From Desulfobulbaceae bacterium (GTDB taxonomy: Bacteria; Desulfobacterota; Desulfobulbia; Desulfobulbales; VMSU01), in the NCBI GenBank assembly GCA_013792005.1, contig VMSU01000156.1, positions 1 to 42,624 of the forward strand: DNA of 42,624 nt, written 5' to 3'. The position numbers were made by a program, and so were the translations under genes. Position 1 is the stretch's first letter. Each line of letters begins with the position of its first letter. Shown here in pieces: positions 8,824-17,351 of the stretch. The notes under the pieces were generated by a model that saw only the letters and a list, made by a program, of their open reading frames with translations, was not told the origin of the DNA and did no database searches.

Positions 8824-9019
8824 AAAAAAAGAGGGGGTGCTAGGCCAAATATAAGCCATATTAGATGGTTACCACACCAAATCTGATATGGAGATTTCAA
8901 CAATGTCACGCACCCCCTCTTTTCGCCCATTATACAACTTTCTTGGCTGGGTAATCCAGGAGATAAAATTTAACACTGAACTCGTTATGGTTAGACTGAG
9001 ACGGGATCATCGACTTAAG
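8824..9019 (+). mobile_element. 5' fragment of a transposase element, possibly ISL3-like
   Basis: A plus-strand frame beginning at 8888 or the ATG at 8903 reads a hydrophobic N-terminal motif (FRPLYNFLGWVIQEIKF, then VRLRRDHRLK). It has the look of the start of an ISL3-type transposase, just before its zinc-finger cysteines. After the HRLK codons the similarity stops, at about 9019, where the IS30-like fragment begins in the opposite direction. The palindromic block just upstream may be the end of the element. The family assignment is by eye and weak. Confidence 0.35.
8827..8923. repeat. nested inverted repeats (~97 bp)
   Basis: AAAAGAGGGGGTGC (8827-8840) is perfectly complementary to GCACCCCCTCTTTT (8910-8923). 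Inside, CCATATTAGAT (8856-8866) pairs with ATCTGATATGG (8881-8891) with one mismatch. It could be a MITE-like unit or an IS terminus. The right arm overlaps the coding start of the transposase fragment. Confidence 0.6.
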
Positions 9020-9520
9020 ATTATTTTAGGACGGTCATCGATGCTGATTCTGTTCTTCAGCGTTCCACTACGTTCCTGGCCGCTTCCATAGCGTTTTCGG
9101 TAGCGCTTTTGGCTGTTCAAGTGAAGCCATAAATCACCTTTGGCACGCTTGTCATTATATACATGCATGTAGATGGTTTCGTGACTGATTTTCAACGTTT
9201 TCTCCATAACCATGCGACTGGAGACTTGTTCAGGGCTTAATTTATCTCTTATCAATACATCAACTTGAGCCCAGTCTTCAGGGGGAAACTTGTTTGCATT
9301 ATGGCAAGCCAAGCGATGTGTTACGTATTTTTCCTGAGCCTGTTTTGGGCGCCAACCCCGCTCACCAACGTTTCGTCTTAACTCACGTGAAATTGTTGAT
9401 TTGTGGACCTTTAATGCATCAACAATCTCAGTCTGACAAAAATCCTGCTTTCTTCAGTCCATAAATCTGGTACCATTGCTCAATGGTGAGCTGGTTGTAG
9501 TGTCTCTTCGTACTCCTTTT
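9007..9520 (-). pseudogene. IS30-family transposase, frameshifted and truncated
   Basis: The minus strand encodes the helix-turn-helix half of an IS30-type transposase: HYNQLTIEQ, a GLKKAGF segment, VHKSTISRELRRN (the usual IS30 HTH), then KFPPEDWAQVDVLI, LSPEQVSSR and SHETIYMHVY. The frame breaks at a run of five A (9438-9442); removing one restores GFCQTEIVDALKVH. The catalytic DDE half is missing: after a SIDDRPKII stretch the frame ends within a few codons, at a junction near 9019. The left end of the element, near 9583, lies just before the start of the next gene. It is a dead remnant. Confidence 0.85.
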
Positions 9521-9593
9521 ACTTGGGCGTTTAAGAAGCCTGGATGCTACACAAGCTTGTCTTCTTAAACTCTATAAAAGTTGCACTTCGTTC

Positions 9594-11042
9594 TTGAATC
9601 CACGAATATTAATTATCTGCGCCACGGGAGATATTTTGACTCAACAACAGCTTGTTATTCTTCAAGATGCCCTCAATGGTCTCTTGCGTGGTGAATATAA
9701 AGTCTTGCTCGATCCCGGCATTACCACTCCACTGCCTGAGACTATCCTTCGCCTCATCAATAATCATAAAACGCCGGTCGTCGATAAGCTCCTGGAACAG
9801 ATCCAGCGTGCCTCAGGTAGTGGAGATGCGGATATCCGCCAGGCTGCCTCATTTTGTCTGGTGCGTATTGCCACCAGGCTGGCCATGGCAGGGCAGTGGG
9901 ACGTTTTGGACAAAAGTGTTGCGTGTTTACTTACTATTGCCGGTAATTTGAGATATCCTGACCAGTTGCGGGATGAGGCTAATAGCGCGTTGCAGATGGC
10001 GCACGCCCGGCAAATCGATGGGGGGAAATCGGAGGCAGCAGCGAAAGAAAAGATGGACCCACTGACCTCGCGGGAAGAGCAGATATTCGAATTGGCAGCC
10101 AAGGGGAATAAGGATGTGGCCAAGGAACAGCTTTTTGATCTGGTGGTCGCCTGTGCTCGAAAAAAAGACTTTTTCAATGCGGAAAGGCTACGGGATCGGA
10201 TTTACGAGATCGATCCTATGGCGCTCATGGAGATCATCCAGTCCGGTGACGTCATTGAGGCGGAAAAAGCAGGGGCTATCAGCAAAGACCTCCTGGCGAT
10301 CTGGGCTAAGCTTCTCACCGTGCTCTCTTTGGAGGAGTTCAACTCCCTCTATTGTGAGATGGAAGAACGGAGTTTCAAGCCGGAGGAGATGATAGTTACC
10401 CAAGGTGCGAACAATGATGAGCTTTTTTTCATCAATCACGGCAGCGTCAGGGCGTCCTACGCGGGAGGCGACAAGGAGATGCTCCTGAAGAATTTGGGCA
10501 GTGGTGAAATTGCCGGGGAGAATTTTTTCAACGCCTCGGTGTGGACCGTGTCCTTGACCGCTCAGCAGCAGACCTCCATCTTGGCGCTCAATCGGGACAA
10601 GCTCTCTCGTCTAGAGCAACGGATTCCTGGGATCGAATCCAAACTGATCGATTATTACAACAAGTACAGTGATATCTCTGCCGCAATAAAGAGAAAGGGC
10701 ATGGATCGTCGAGTTCATGAACGGTTTAAGGTTGAGAGCAAGATCCAGCTACAAATTATTGATGACAAGGATCGCATCTTGAGCAGCTTTCGGGGGGCGA
10801 TGACCGACATCTCTCAAGGGGGGCTATCCTTTTGCATCCGGATTGCCAAGAAGGAGAGTAGCCGACTGCTGTTGGGCAGAAGTATCAAGGCGAGTATCCC
10901 GGTCACTGGCAGCCCGGATGAAATCCTGCAGGGTACGGTCATCGGGGTGCAAGTCGTTGACCTGGTTCTGAGCGATTACTCTGTTCATGTAAAATTTAAT
11001 GATGAATTGTCCGGTAACGACCTTAAATCCTTCCTGGTTTGA
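9594..11042 (+). CDS. cyclic-nucleotide-binding-domain / PilZ protein, probably 5'-truncated
   Basis: 482 codons from a TTG. The N-terminal ~240 residues are helical and not recognised. Residues ~245-360 read as a cNMP-binding-like beta-roll domain (FKPEEMIVTQGANNDELFFI, GSVRASY, GEIAGENFF). The C-terminal ~110 residues form a PilZ domain with the c-di-GMP signature: RRVHERF near 372 and DISQGGLSF near 403. It could link two nucleotide second messengers, or the cNMP-like domain could be a non-binding module. No Shine-Dalgarno site or ATG lies before the TTG, and the IS30 remnant ends ~10 bp upstream, so the natural start and promoter have probably been lost. The next in-frame ATG is far inside the coding region. 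A strong terminator follows. Confidence 0.75.
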   Translation: MNPRILIICATGDILTQQQLVILQDALNGLLRGEYKVLLDPGITTPLPETILRLINNHKTPVVDKLLEQIQRASGSGDADIRQAASFCLVRIATRLAMAGQWDVLDKSVACLLTIAGNLRYPDQLRDEANSALQMAHARQIDGGKSEAAAKEKMDPLTSREEQIFELAAKGNKDVAKEQLFDLVVACARKKDFFNAERLRDRIYEIDPMALMEIIQSGDVIEAEKAGAISKDLLAIWAKLLTVLSLEEFNSLYCEMEERSFKPEEMIVTQGANNDELFFINHGSVRASYAGGDKEMLLKNLGSGEIAGENFFNASVWTVSLTAQQQTSILALNRDKLSRLEQRIPGIESKLIDYYNKYSDISAAIKRKGMDRRVHERFKVESKIQLQIIDDKDRILSSFRGAMTDISQGGLSFCIRIAKKESSRLLLGRSIKASIPVTGSPDEILQGTVIGVQVVDLVLSDYSVHVKFNDELSGNDLKSFLV

Positions 11043-11089
11043 TCCGTCCTACTCCCTATTTCGCAAGCAAGCGTCCATTAAAATCAAAT

Positions 11090-11134
11090 AGGCACAAAAA
11101 AAGGACAGTACAAAACTGTCCTTTTTTTGTGCCT
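11090..11134. terminator. bidirectional terminator with extended palindromic stem
   Basis: A perfect palindrome: AGGCAC, seven A, GGACAGT, loop ACAAA, ACTGTCC, seven T, GTGCCT. The core works as a terminator in both directions between the convergent PilZ gene and the tol operon. The outer six bases also pair, closing the A and T tracts into one 20-bp stem. Confidence 0.92.
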
Positions 11135-11206
11135 ACGAATGTTCTGGGGTAACAATATCCCCAAGACCTTGTTCTCACAGTGCCGCCACTTGGGCGGGAC
11201 TGATTT

Positions 11207-12175
11207 TTACTTGAAGGAATCAAGTCTCTTTTTGGCGGTCTCAACTTGATCGCTCTTTGGGTACTCTTTGAGAAGCTTGTTGTAGACGATCTTGGCGGTT
11301 TCGTTATCCTTGAGCTTCTCAAAGGCCAGGCCCTGCTTGAGGAGGGCAGAGGGGGCCTTGCTGTCGGTGGGATAGTCGGCGATCACCTTTTGGTACTCCA
11401 GGATGGCCAATTCAAATTCCTGCTGGTTATAGTAGCAGTCGCCGAGCCAGAATCTGGCGTTGGGCGCCATTTTCCCCTTTGGATGTTTACTGAGATAGTC
11501 ACTAAAAGTTCGATATGCCTCGTTGAATTTACTGGAGCGGAAGAGTTCCAGTCCCTTGTCGTAGATCGCCTTGCCAGGATCGCCGGGGGTGGCAGCTTCA
11601 GCATCGTCCGCTATTTGTGGTTTCGCCTCCTCAGTTGGCTTTTTTTCTGGGCTGGGTGTTTTTTTGGGGTCAGTGGCGGTCTGCTCGGGTACTTCCATTT
11701 TGGTGGGTGGCGGGACATCGACAGATGGCTTGGTGATGGGTTTACTTGGGGCTACTATTGCGAGTCCGGATGTCTGCCCAGTTTTTAGAGCCGAAGTGTT
11801 CTGATTAACTTGGTCGCCTAGGGCAGCAACCTGTTGGCTCAACTCATCAATTCTTCTTTGCAGGCCGCTGTCTGCCTGGGAGGACCTGGACTGGCGACTG
11901 TTATTTTCCATCTGTCCTTTTAACCGCATGATTTCGCTGTTCAAACGATCAATGTTATCGGCCATCTCCGCTTGTCTGGCTTGGATCTGATCTAAGGGAT
12001 TTTCTGGCCCGGCGCTTCCCCCTAAGCGGTTGACGGTTTTGCCGAGTTGAAAGACCTGATTGTCTAGGTTGCGGATCCGCAGGTCCAGACTGTTGACATC
12101 CTGGGAGGGGACGCACTGGACCAGCAGCGGGCTTGTTAAGAGAATGAAAGTGGTGGTACGTAAGGTTTTGAGCAT
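11207..12175 (-). CDS. cpoB: Tol-Pal system protein CpoB (YbgF), lipoprotein-like
   Basis: 322 aa and the last gene of the tol operon. The N-terminal signal ends in LLVQC, a plausible lipobox. A coiled-coil/Ser-Gln-rich region and a Pro/Lys/Thr-rich linker follow. The C-terminal ~125 residues hold three TPR-like repeats (KFNEAYRTFSDYLSKHP, EFELAILEYQKVIADYP, ETAKIVYNKLLKEYP), the hallmark of CpoB. In known systems CpoB sits in the periplasm with TolA and coordinates PBP1B-driven peptidoglycan synthesis with outer-membrane constriction. The start at 12175 is preferred over 12187 because GGAG lies six bases before it. The lipobox is a variation; the E. coli protein is secreted without a lipid anchor. 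Confidence 0.92.
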   Translation of the reverse strand: MLKTLRTTTFILLTSPLLVQCVPSQDVNSLDLRIRNLDNQVFQLGKTVNRLGGSAGPENPLDQIQARQAEMADNIDRLNSEIMRLKGQMENNSRQSRSSQADSGLQRRIDELSQQVAALGDQVNQNTSALKTGQTSGLAIVAPSKPITKPSVDVPPPTKMEVPEQTATDPKKTPSPEKKPTEEAKPQIADDAEAATPGDPGKAIYDKGLELFRSSKFNEAYRTFSDYLSKHPKGKMAPNARFWLGDCYYNQQEFELAILEYQKVIADYPTDSKAPSALLKQGLAFEKLKDNETAKIVYNKLLKEYPKSDQVETAKKRLDSFK

Positions 12176-12197
12176 GATCAACTCCATTGTGAGCGGA

Positions 12198-13490
12198 TTA
12201 ATAGGGGAGGCGGGGTGACCACTGCGGGTAAGTCTGGGTGCCCTTCATCGGGAACAGGGTGGTCAGCCCTTGGCCTTTAAGGAAAATGCGACACAACTCT
12301 TTGTTGGCGCCTTGGCCACGGGAGAGGACTATCTGCCGGCCATCAGGCGACCAGGAGGGGGATTCGTAGTTCCCCCAGTACTGGGTTAATTGGGTAGGCT
12401 CGCCGCCTTCCGGGCTGATGATAAAGAGTTGGTATCCGTTGTCTGTGAGGGCGGTGTAGGCGATGAGGTCACCCTTGGGAGACCAACTGGGGGTGGTGTT
12501 TTCCTTGCCAGAGAAGGTGAGGCGCTGCACCTGACGGCTGCCCATATCCATGATATAGATCTGCGGATTACCGGTGCGGTCGGAGACAAAGGCAAATCGT
12601 CTTCCGTCAGGAGACCAGGATGCCGAGCAGCTGATCCCCTGGTTTTTAGTGAGACGCTCAAGGATCTTGCCGGTGGTGGCCATGAGGTAGAGGTCGGAGT
12701 TGCCGTCCTTGCTCAGAGTCGTGATCAGGCTTTGGCCATCGGGGGACCAGGCAGGGGCCATATTGAGTCCTTTTTGCCAGGAGATGGCCTTGGTCGTCTT
12801 ATCCTGGGAGAGATCGGTGATGTAGAGGTTGGGGTTGTTGCGGTGGTATGAGGTGTAGGCCAGGCGACCACCGTCAGGAGAGAATCGCGGAGAGATGCAG
12901 AGCCCGTTGTGGCGGGTGACCTGACGGATATTGTCACCTAGGACATCCGCCAGATAGATCTCTTTTTTACCGGTCTTGTCGGAGACAAAGGCGATCTTGG
13001 TGTTGCTGACGCCTTGGTCGCCGGTAAGTTGAAAGATGATCTCGTCGCTTAACTTGAGGACGGTGGTGCGGGCTTTATTCGCCGGGGTTCGATACCGTTT
13101 GCCAGCGATCATCTTATTGCCTTGGGTGTCCATAAGCTTGGCTTCGATAACCATTTCGTTTCCTTCGGTGCCATAGCTGCCAAAAATGACATAATCTGCA
13201 CCGAGGGCGCTCCAGTTGGCATCACGGCGGTTCTGATGTGATGATGCTGGAACTACAGAGATAAAACCGTGAAAGACGAGCGCTTTGGCCATCAGGTCAG
13301 TTATCTTTTGGCCCTTTTCGGTGATGACACCAGACGTTGTTGAATCAGTGAATGCCGGGATGGCTATCGATAATTTTTTGGCGTCGGCCGAGGTAATGTC
13401 AAGGTAGACCCGGGCCTCACCTCTGGAGGGGGAGAGCAGGGTAATGAAGGTGAAAATGGCTGAAAGGATGAAGATAAAATGTTTATTCAT
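12198..13490 (-). CDS. tolB: Tol-Pal system beta-propeller protein TolB
   Basis: 430 aa, the normal TolB length. A cleavable signal peptide (hydrophobic run ending near SRGEA) precedes the N-terminal alpha/beta domain. Then come five to six WD-like blades, each with a variant of P-x-WSPDG (FSPDGGRLAYTS, WSPDGQSLITT, WSPDGRRFAFVS, WSPKGDLIAYT, WSPDGRQIVLSR). TolB is periplasmic and in known systems bridges TolA and Pal. It is preceded by tolA (2-bp gap) and followed by cpoB; pal, usually next to tolB, is not here. Confidence 0.97.
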   Translation of the reverse strand: MNKHFIFILSAIFTFITLLSPSRGEARVYLDITSADAKKLSIAIPAFTDSTTSGVITEKGQKITDLMAKALVFHGFISVVPASSHQNRRDANWSALGADYVIFGSYGTEGNEMVIEAKLMDTQGNKMIAGKRYRTPANKARTTVLKLSDEIIFQLTGDQGVSNTKIAFVSDKTGKKEIYLADVLGDNIRQVTRHNGLCISPRFSPDGGRLAYTSYHRNNPNLYITDLSQDKTTKAISWQKGLNMAPAWSPDGQSLITTLSKDGNSDLYLMATTGKILERLTKNQGISCSASWSPDGRRFAFVSDRTGNPQIYIMDMGSRQVQRLTFSGKENTTPSWSPKGDLIAYTALTDNGYQLFIISPEGGEPTQLTQYWGNYESPSWSPDGRQIVLSRGQGANKELCRIFLKGQGLTTLFPMKGTQTYPQWSPRLPY

Positions 13491-13492
13491 AG

Positions 13493-14623
13493 TTAAAAGA
13501 GTCCGCTGGGCCTGAATTTCAGGCCGATTTCAAGTTGATTTTCTTTGAGGTCTGATGGAAATGGAGGCATGGGAAGCGCAGCTTGGATCGATTTTTCCAC
13601 ATAGTGGTCGAAAGAGCTGTTGCCGGAATTTTTTTCGAAAAAAGTTTCGACAATGGTCCCATCCCGATTGATTATAATGACCGCAATGGCCTCCAGATTG
13701 CTATCCCGGTCCTGGGTATCGGGGAGAGCCCAGTTGCTGTGAATCTTTCTGGAAATCGCAATATAATACTTCTTTAACGCTTCATCAAGCTGGGATGATG
13801 GGCCGCCACCTGTGCCAGAGGAAGAGACGCCTCCGCTATCAGCGCCACCGGCCCCTGGAGAGGCCTCGCTGGCAGTTTCTTCTGCTGTTGGCTTTGCTGT
13901 GGCGATGTCGTGCAGTGAGTCCCTCAGTCTTGCCAGTTTGTCTTTAACCGCTTGATTTTCCTGACGCTCGGCCACCCGGGCCTTTATGCGCTCAAGGGAT
14001 TTAAGAATTTTGACGTCCGCTTTGGCCGCGGTAGTGTCGGGCTTGGGAGTATCCTTTTTGGGTTTCTCAACCGGAGTATCCGGTTTTGTTTTCTCGGCAA
14101 CTTTCTTTTCTGGTTCTATCTTTTTCTTAACATTTTTCGGGCTTAATGAAATGGCTTTTTCCGGCGCTGGTTCAGGTTTCGGTTTCGGCGGTTCCGGTAC
14201 CGGCTCAGGCTTTGGTTCTGGTTTCGGTGGTTCCGGGATGGGTTCCGGTTTTGGTGGTTCGGGTGGCGGTTCCGGTGGTGTGGGTTCTGGCTCTGGTGGT
14301 TCAGGAGGTGGCGGCGGTGCAACCTCTTTTTTGGGCTCAGGTTTAGGCGCTTCCTTTTTTTGTTCAGGCGAGGGAGACGCCTTCTTGGTGACGGCATTGG
14401 CCGAGCGTTTTGGGCCTGAGGAGGCAGGGAGATTGAGTTCTCCTGCGTCAAAAAGGTTGATAGTCTGGACATCAGGTATTTCTCGCCGGGGAAAGAGAAA
14501 TGTAGGCGGAAATACGATCAGAAGGAGCAGCGCCACATGGAGGACAATGGCCAGGATGAGGGGGAGTTTCCACTGGTCTTCGTTGTCTTCTGGGCGATGG
14601 CTGGAGACATCGGGTTTAATCAT
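13493..14623 (-). CDS. tolA: TolA/TonB-type energy transducer
   Basis: 376 aa. One membrane segment lies near residues 20-42 (LPLILAIVLHVALLLLIVFP). A long proline-rich PE/PK/EP linker (about 95-155) should span the periplasm, and a lysine/alanine-rich region follows. A glycine/serine spacer leads to the C-terminal TolA/TonB domain (KYYIAISRKIHSNW, PMPPFPSDL). It couples the TolQR motor to TolB/Pal. Its start overlaps the tolR stop by 4 bp (ATGA), so the two are translationally coupled. The coding DNA of the linker is repetitive (about 14157-14340), which creates false open frames on the other strand. Confidence 0.93.
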   Translation of the reverse strand: MIKPDVSSHRPEDNEDQWKLPLILAIVLHVALLLLIVFPPTFLFPRREIPDVQTINLFDAGELNLPASSGPKRSANAVTKKASPSPEQKKEAPKPEPKKEVAPPPPPEPPEPEPTPPEPPPEPPKPEPIPEPPKPEPKPEPVPEPPKPKPEPAPEKAISLSPKNVKKKIEPEKKVAEKTKPDTPVEKPKKDTPKPDTTAAKADVKILKSLERIKARVAERQENQAVKDKLARLRDSLHDIATAKPTAEETASEASPGAGGADSGGVSSSGTGGGPSSQLDEALKKYYIAISRKIHSNWALPDTQDRDSNLEAIAVIIINRDGTIVETFFEKNSGNSSFDHYVEKSIQAALPMPPFPSDLKENQLEIGLKFRPSGLF

Positions 14624-15039
14624 TGCCGATCTTCAGGCTGGGTAACCATCCCAAGTTTCAGGAATCCGGACTCTTTGATATCAGCCATGACTTGGGCGAC
14701 TATCCCGTATGGCACCTCCTTGTCGGCGCGCAGGAAGATCGGAATCTCAGTCCCTTGACTGGCTGCCAGCTCACTGAGCTGCTGCTGAAGGATTTTTCGG
14801 TCACCTTGGATTTGATTGAAGAAAATCCCCCCCTGCGGGTCAATGGTGATGACAATAGGTTTGTCGTCCTGTTTGAGGGGTTTTGATGTAGTTTGCGGAA
14901 GATCGACATCGACACCTTGATTCATCATGGGGGCGGTGACCATGAATATAATCAACAGCACCAGCATGACGTCAACCAGAGGGGTGACGTTAATGTCGGC
15001 GACAACCGCGCCTTTTCGTCTTGCGGATCCCATTCCCAT
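14620..15039 (-). CDS. tolR: TolR / ExbD-family biopolymer transport protein
   Basis: 139 aa with the ExbD/TolR layout: a short cytoplasmic N-terminus, one membrane helix with the conserved aspartate (INVTPLVDVMLVLLIIFMVT), and a periplasmic domain (GVDVDLPQ, ADKEVPYGIVAQVMADIK). With TolQ it forms the proton-driven motor. The start has GGAG seven bases upstream; 12 bp separate it from tolQ, and it overlaps tolA by 4 bp. Confidence 0.96.
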   Translation of the reverse strand: MGMGSARRKGAVVADINVTPLVDVMLVLLIIFMVTAPMMNQGVDVDLPQTTSKPLKQDDKPIVITIDPQGGIFFNQIQGDRKILQQQLSELAASQGTEIPIFLRADKEVPYGIVAQVMADIKESGFLKLGMVTQPEDRQ

Positions 15040-15051
15040 GATCAGGCTCCG

Positions 15052-15750
15052 TCACACTTTAGCAATCAGGTCGCGCTCGACCAGATTCAGGAGGTCGGTG
15101 GAGAAGCGATGCATATTGTTTTCGAAATCATTAATCTGGCCGGTAAAATGATTGAAGAAGATTACTGAAGGAATTGCTACGGCAAGACCTGCTGCTGTTG
15201 CTACCAGGGCTTCCGAGATCCCAGGAGCGACAACGGCAAGTGAAGCCCCCCCCTTTTGGCCGATCTCCTGAAATGAGGTCATAATTCCCCATACCGTGCC
15301 GAACAGGCCGATGAACGGGGTTGAACTGCCGGCAGTGGCGAGGAAATTGAGCGCTCGACTGAGGCGCTCGGCCTCAGTGGTGGCGGCTTTTTCCAGGGCA
15401 CGTTTGAGATTGTCCATCCCTGCAAGACGCATCTCAAACGTTTCATTGCCATCAGCACTGGAGGCCTTTGATTTGCTGATTTTTTGTAGTTCGCTGAATC
15501 CGGTGATGAAGATCTGTGATTCTGGGCTGAGCGGAGTTTTTTGGGCCGATCTGGCGGCTTCCGCCAGATTCTTGGATTTCCAGAAGGTTTCCAAAAAATC
15601 ATCCGACTCCTGTCGTACCTTCTTGAACAGGATGAATTTCATGAAAATGATATACCAGGAGCCAATCGAAAAAATGACCAGGAGGAGCATGACGAACTTG
15701 ACGACAAGTCCGGCATGAAGAAACATACTGATGATACTGAGGTCCTGCAT
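15052..15750 (-). CDS. tolQ: TolQ / MotA-ExbB-family proton channel protein
   Basis: 232 aa, first gene of the tol operon. Three membrane segments are visible: near residues 15-37, and the pair AGSSTPFIGLFGTVWGIMTS and ISEALVATAAGLAVAIPSVI that carry the family's conserved residues. The start has TAAGG eight bases upstream. Gene order tolQ-R-A-B-cpoB on one strand with tiny gaps or overlaps indicates a single transcript ending at the 11090-11134 terminator. Confidence 0.96.
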   Translation of the reverse strand: MQDLSIISMFLHAGLVVKFVMLLLVIFSIGSWYIIFMKFILFKKVRQESDDFLETFWKSKNLAEAARSAQKTPLSPESQIFITGFSELQKISKSKASSADGNETFEMRLAGMDNLKRALEKAATTEAERLSRALNFLATAGSSTPFIGLFGTVWGIMTSFQEIGQKGGASLAVVAPGISEALVATAAGLAVAIPSVIFFNHFTGQINDFENNMHRFSTDLLNLVERDLIAKV

Positions 15751-16097
15751 TGCTATAACCTTATGATAGTGAGGTGGATGGGGGCTCTGACGTTCAGATG
15801 ATGGTGGATTGTATGGCTGGCGGATTAGCTTGTGTAGCAGTATCGATGATGAATTTTCCGAGAATGATCTGTATTTATGTTAGCTCGCACACCCTACTCA
15901 AAGTCGTGAAACTTATCAAATGATTTTTTGCGTCTGGATGGAAAACCGAAGAAAAAGTCCTTGGAGCCAAAGGGTGTTGATGGGCGATGTGAGGTAAATA
16001 ACCGCTTGACCGGTCGGGGAAAATTTGTCAAGCTCAGCCTAGGCAGCAGAGACTCTTGTTTGTTTTATTTTTTCTTCTTTAAGGGATGGTTTTTATT
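15751..16097. other. divergent intergenic region between tolQ and the M48 protease gene
   Basis: 347 bp that must hold the divergent promoters for the tol operon and the protease gene; I could not pick convincing boxes. A weak stem (GCTTGAC with GTCAAGC, about 16002-16034) is the only structure seen. No gene. Confidence 0.5.
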
Positions 16098-17348
16098 ATG
16101 GTTTTTAATCAGTTCTATTGGCTTATCATCATTGCCCTGGTTGGTAATTTTCTGATTACTTCATGGGCAGACTGGCTTAATCTCAAGGCCCTTGATCCAC
16201 AGCTTCCTGACGATTTTGCCGATGTCTATGAGGCGGCTGCATATGCTAAGTCTCAGCGTTACACCCGAGAGAAAACTCGATTTGGCTTGGTGGCATCCGG
16301 GATTGACCTGGTGCTGCTGCTGATATTTTGGCAGGCCGGGGGATTTAACTGGCTCGATTTCGTTGTGCGTGGGCTGGGTTTTGGTCCGGTGGTGAATGGG
16401 CTTATTTACCTGGGGGGACTTTTTGTGGTGAAAACACTGTTGGCGATCCCATTTTCACTGTACGAGACCTTTGTTCTGGAAGAGAAATATGGTTTCAACC
16501 GGACCACTCCTCGGACCTTTGTCTTGGATATGGCCAAGGGGGTTCTATTGGCGGCGATTCTGGGAGGCCCTTTGGTTGCCGCGCTGCTGTTCTTTTTTGA
16601 GTGGGCAGGGGGGGCGGCCTGGCTCTATGGCTGGGTGTTGACCACGGCCTTTATCGTTATTGTTCAATTTGTTGCGCCAACTTGGATCATGCCACTTTTT
16701 AACACCTTCACGCCGCTTGCCGATGGAGAACTACGGGAGAGGATCATGAACTACGCCAGGTCGGTTGGCTTTTCTCTAGAGAATGTCTTTGTGATTGATG
16801 GTTCAAAGCGCTCCAGTAAGTCAAACGCTTTTTTCACCGGGTTCGGCAGACACAAGCGGATCGCTTTGTTTGACACCTTGATTGCCCGGCATAGCGTTCC
16901 GGAGTTGGTGGGCATTCTGGCCCATGAGATTGGCCATTACAAAAAGCACCATATCGTGCAGGGCATGGTCATCAGCATTGCCCATCTCGGAGTGATGTTG
17001 TATCTGTTGTCGCTCTCTCTCGGCAGCCAAGGCTTATTTGATGCTTTTGGGATGTCGCACCGGTCCGTATATGGCGGCTTGGTGTTTTTCGGTTTGTTGC
17101 TGACTCCCCTGGAGCTGGCGCTGTCATTGCTTATGAATCGTCTGTCTCGGAAGAACGAATTCGAGGCTGATCGGTTCGCTTCGCAGACAACAGGAAGCGG
17201 CGAGGACTTGGTGTTGGCCTTGAAAAAGTTATCTGTTCATAATTTGGCTAACCTGACCCCCCATCCCTTCTATGTGACCCTGCACTATTCTCATCCGCCT
17301 CTGCTTGCCAGGATCGCTGCAATCCGGAGAGAGAACAGGGGGGCCTGA
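16098..17348 (+). CDS. M48-family (STE24/CAAX prenyl protease-type) membrane metallopeptidase
   Basis: 416 aa with several membrane helices in the N-terminal half. The family signature is complete: DGSKRSSKSNAFFTGFG, zinc motif HEIGH near residues 276-280, and a downstream EFEAD near 353 supplying the third ligand. This is the Ste24/M48 integral-membrane layout with the active site in an enclosed chamber. Bacterial homologues handle membrane-protein quality control rather than CAAX processing. The ATG at 16098 is preferred to that at 16086 because AAGG lies at a workable distance only from the former. The next gene starts 3 bp after the stop. Confidence 0.93.
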   Translation: MVFNQFYWLIIIALVGNFLITSWADWLNLKALDPQLPDDFADVYEAAAYAKSQRYTREKTRFGLVASGIDLVLLLIFWQAGGFNWLDFVVRGLGFGPVVNGLIYLGGLFVVKTLLAIPFSLYETFVLEEKYGFNRTTPRTFVLDMAKGVLLAAILGGPLVAALLFFFEWAGGAAWLYGWVLTTAFIVIVQFVAPTWIMPLFNTFTPLADGELRERIMNYARSVGFSLENVFVIDGSKRSSKSNAFFTGFGRHKRIALFDTLIARHSVPELVGILAHEIGHYKKHHIVQGMVISIAHLGVMLYLLSLSLGSQGLFDAFGMSHRSVYGGLVFFGLLLTPLELALSLLMNRLSRKNEFEADRFASQTTGSGEDLVLALKKLSVHNLANLTPHPFYVTLHYSHPPLLARIAAIRRENRGA

Positions 17349-17351
17349 GGA

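Noticed and set aside
7479-9590. Genomic island integrated at tRNA-Leu
   Set aside because: The foreign-looking genes lie on the 5' side of the tRNA, no integrase is present and no repeat of the tRNA 3' end was seen, so tRNA-targeted integration is not supported.
13986-14645. 219-aa plus-strand frame rich in Gly/Ser/Val
   Set aside because: It is the reverse reading of the proline-rich linker of tolA; no ribosome site, and the opposite frame has clear TolA domains.
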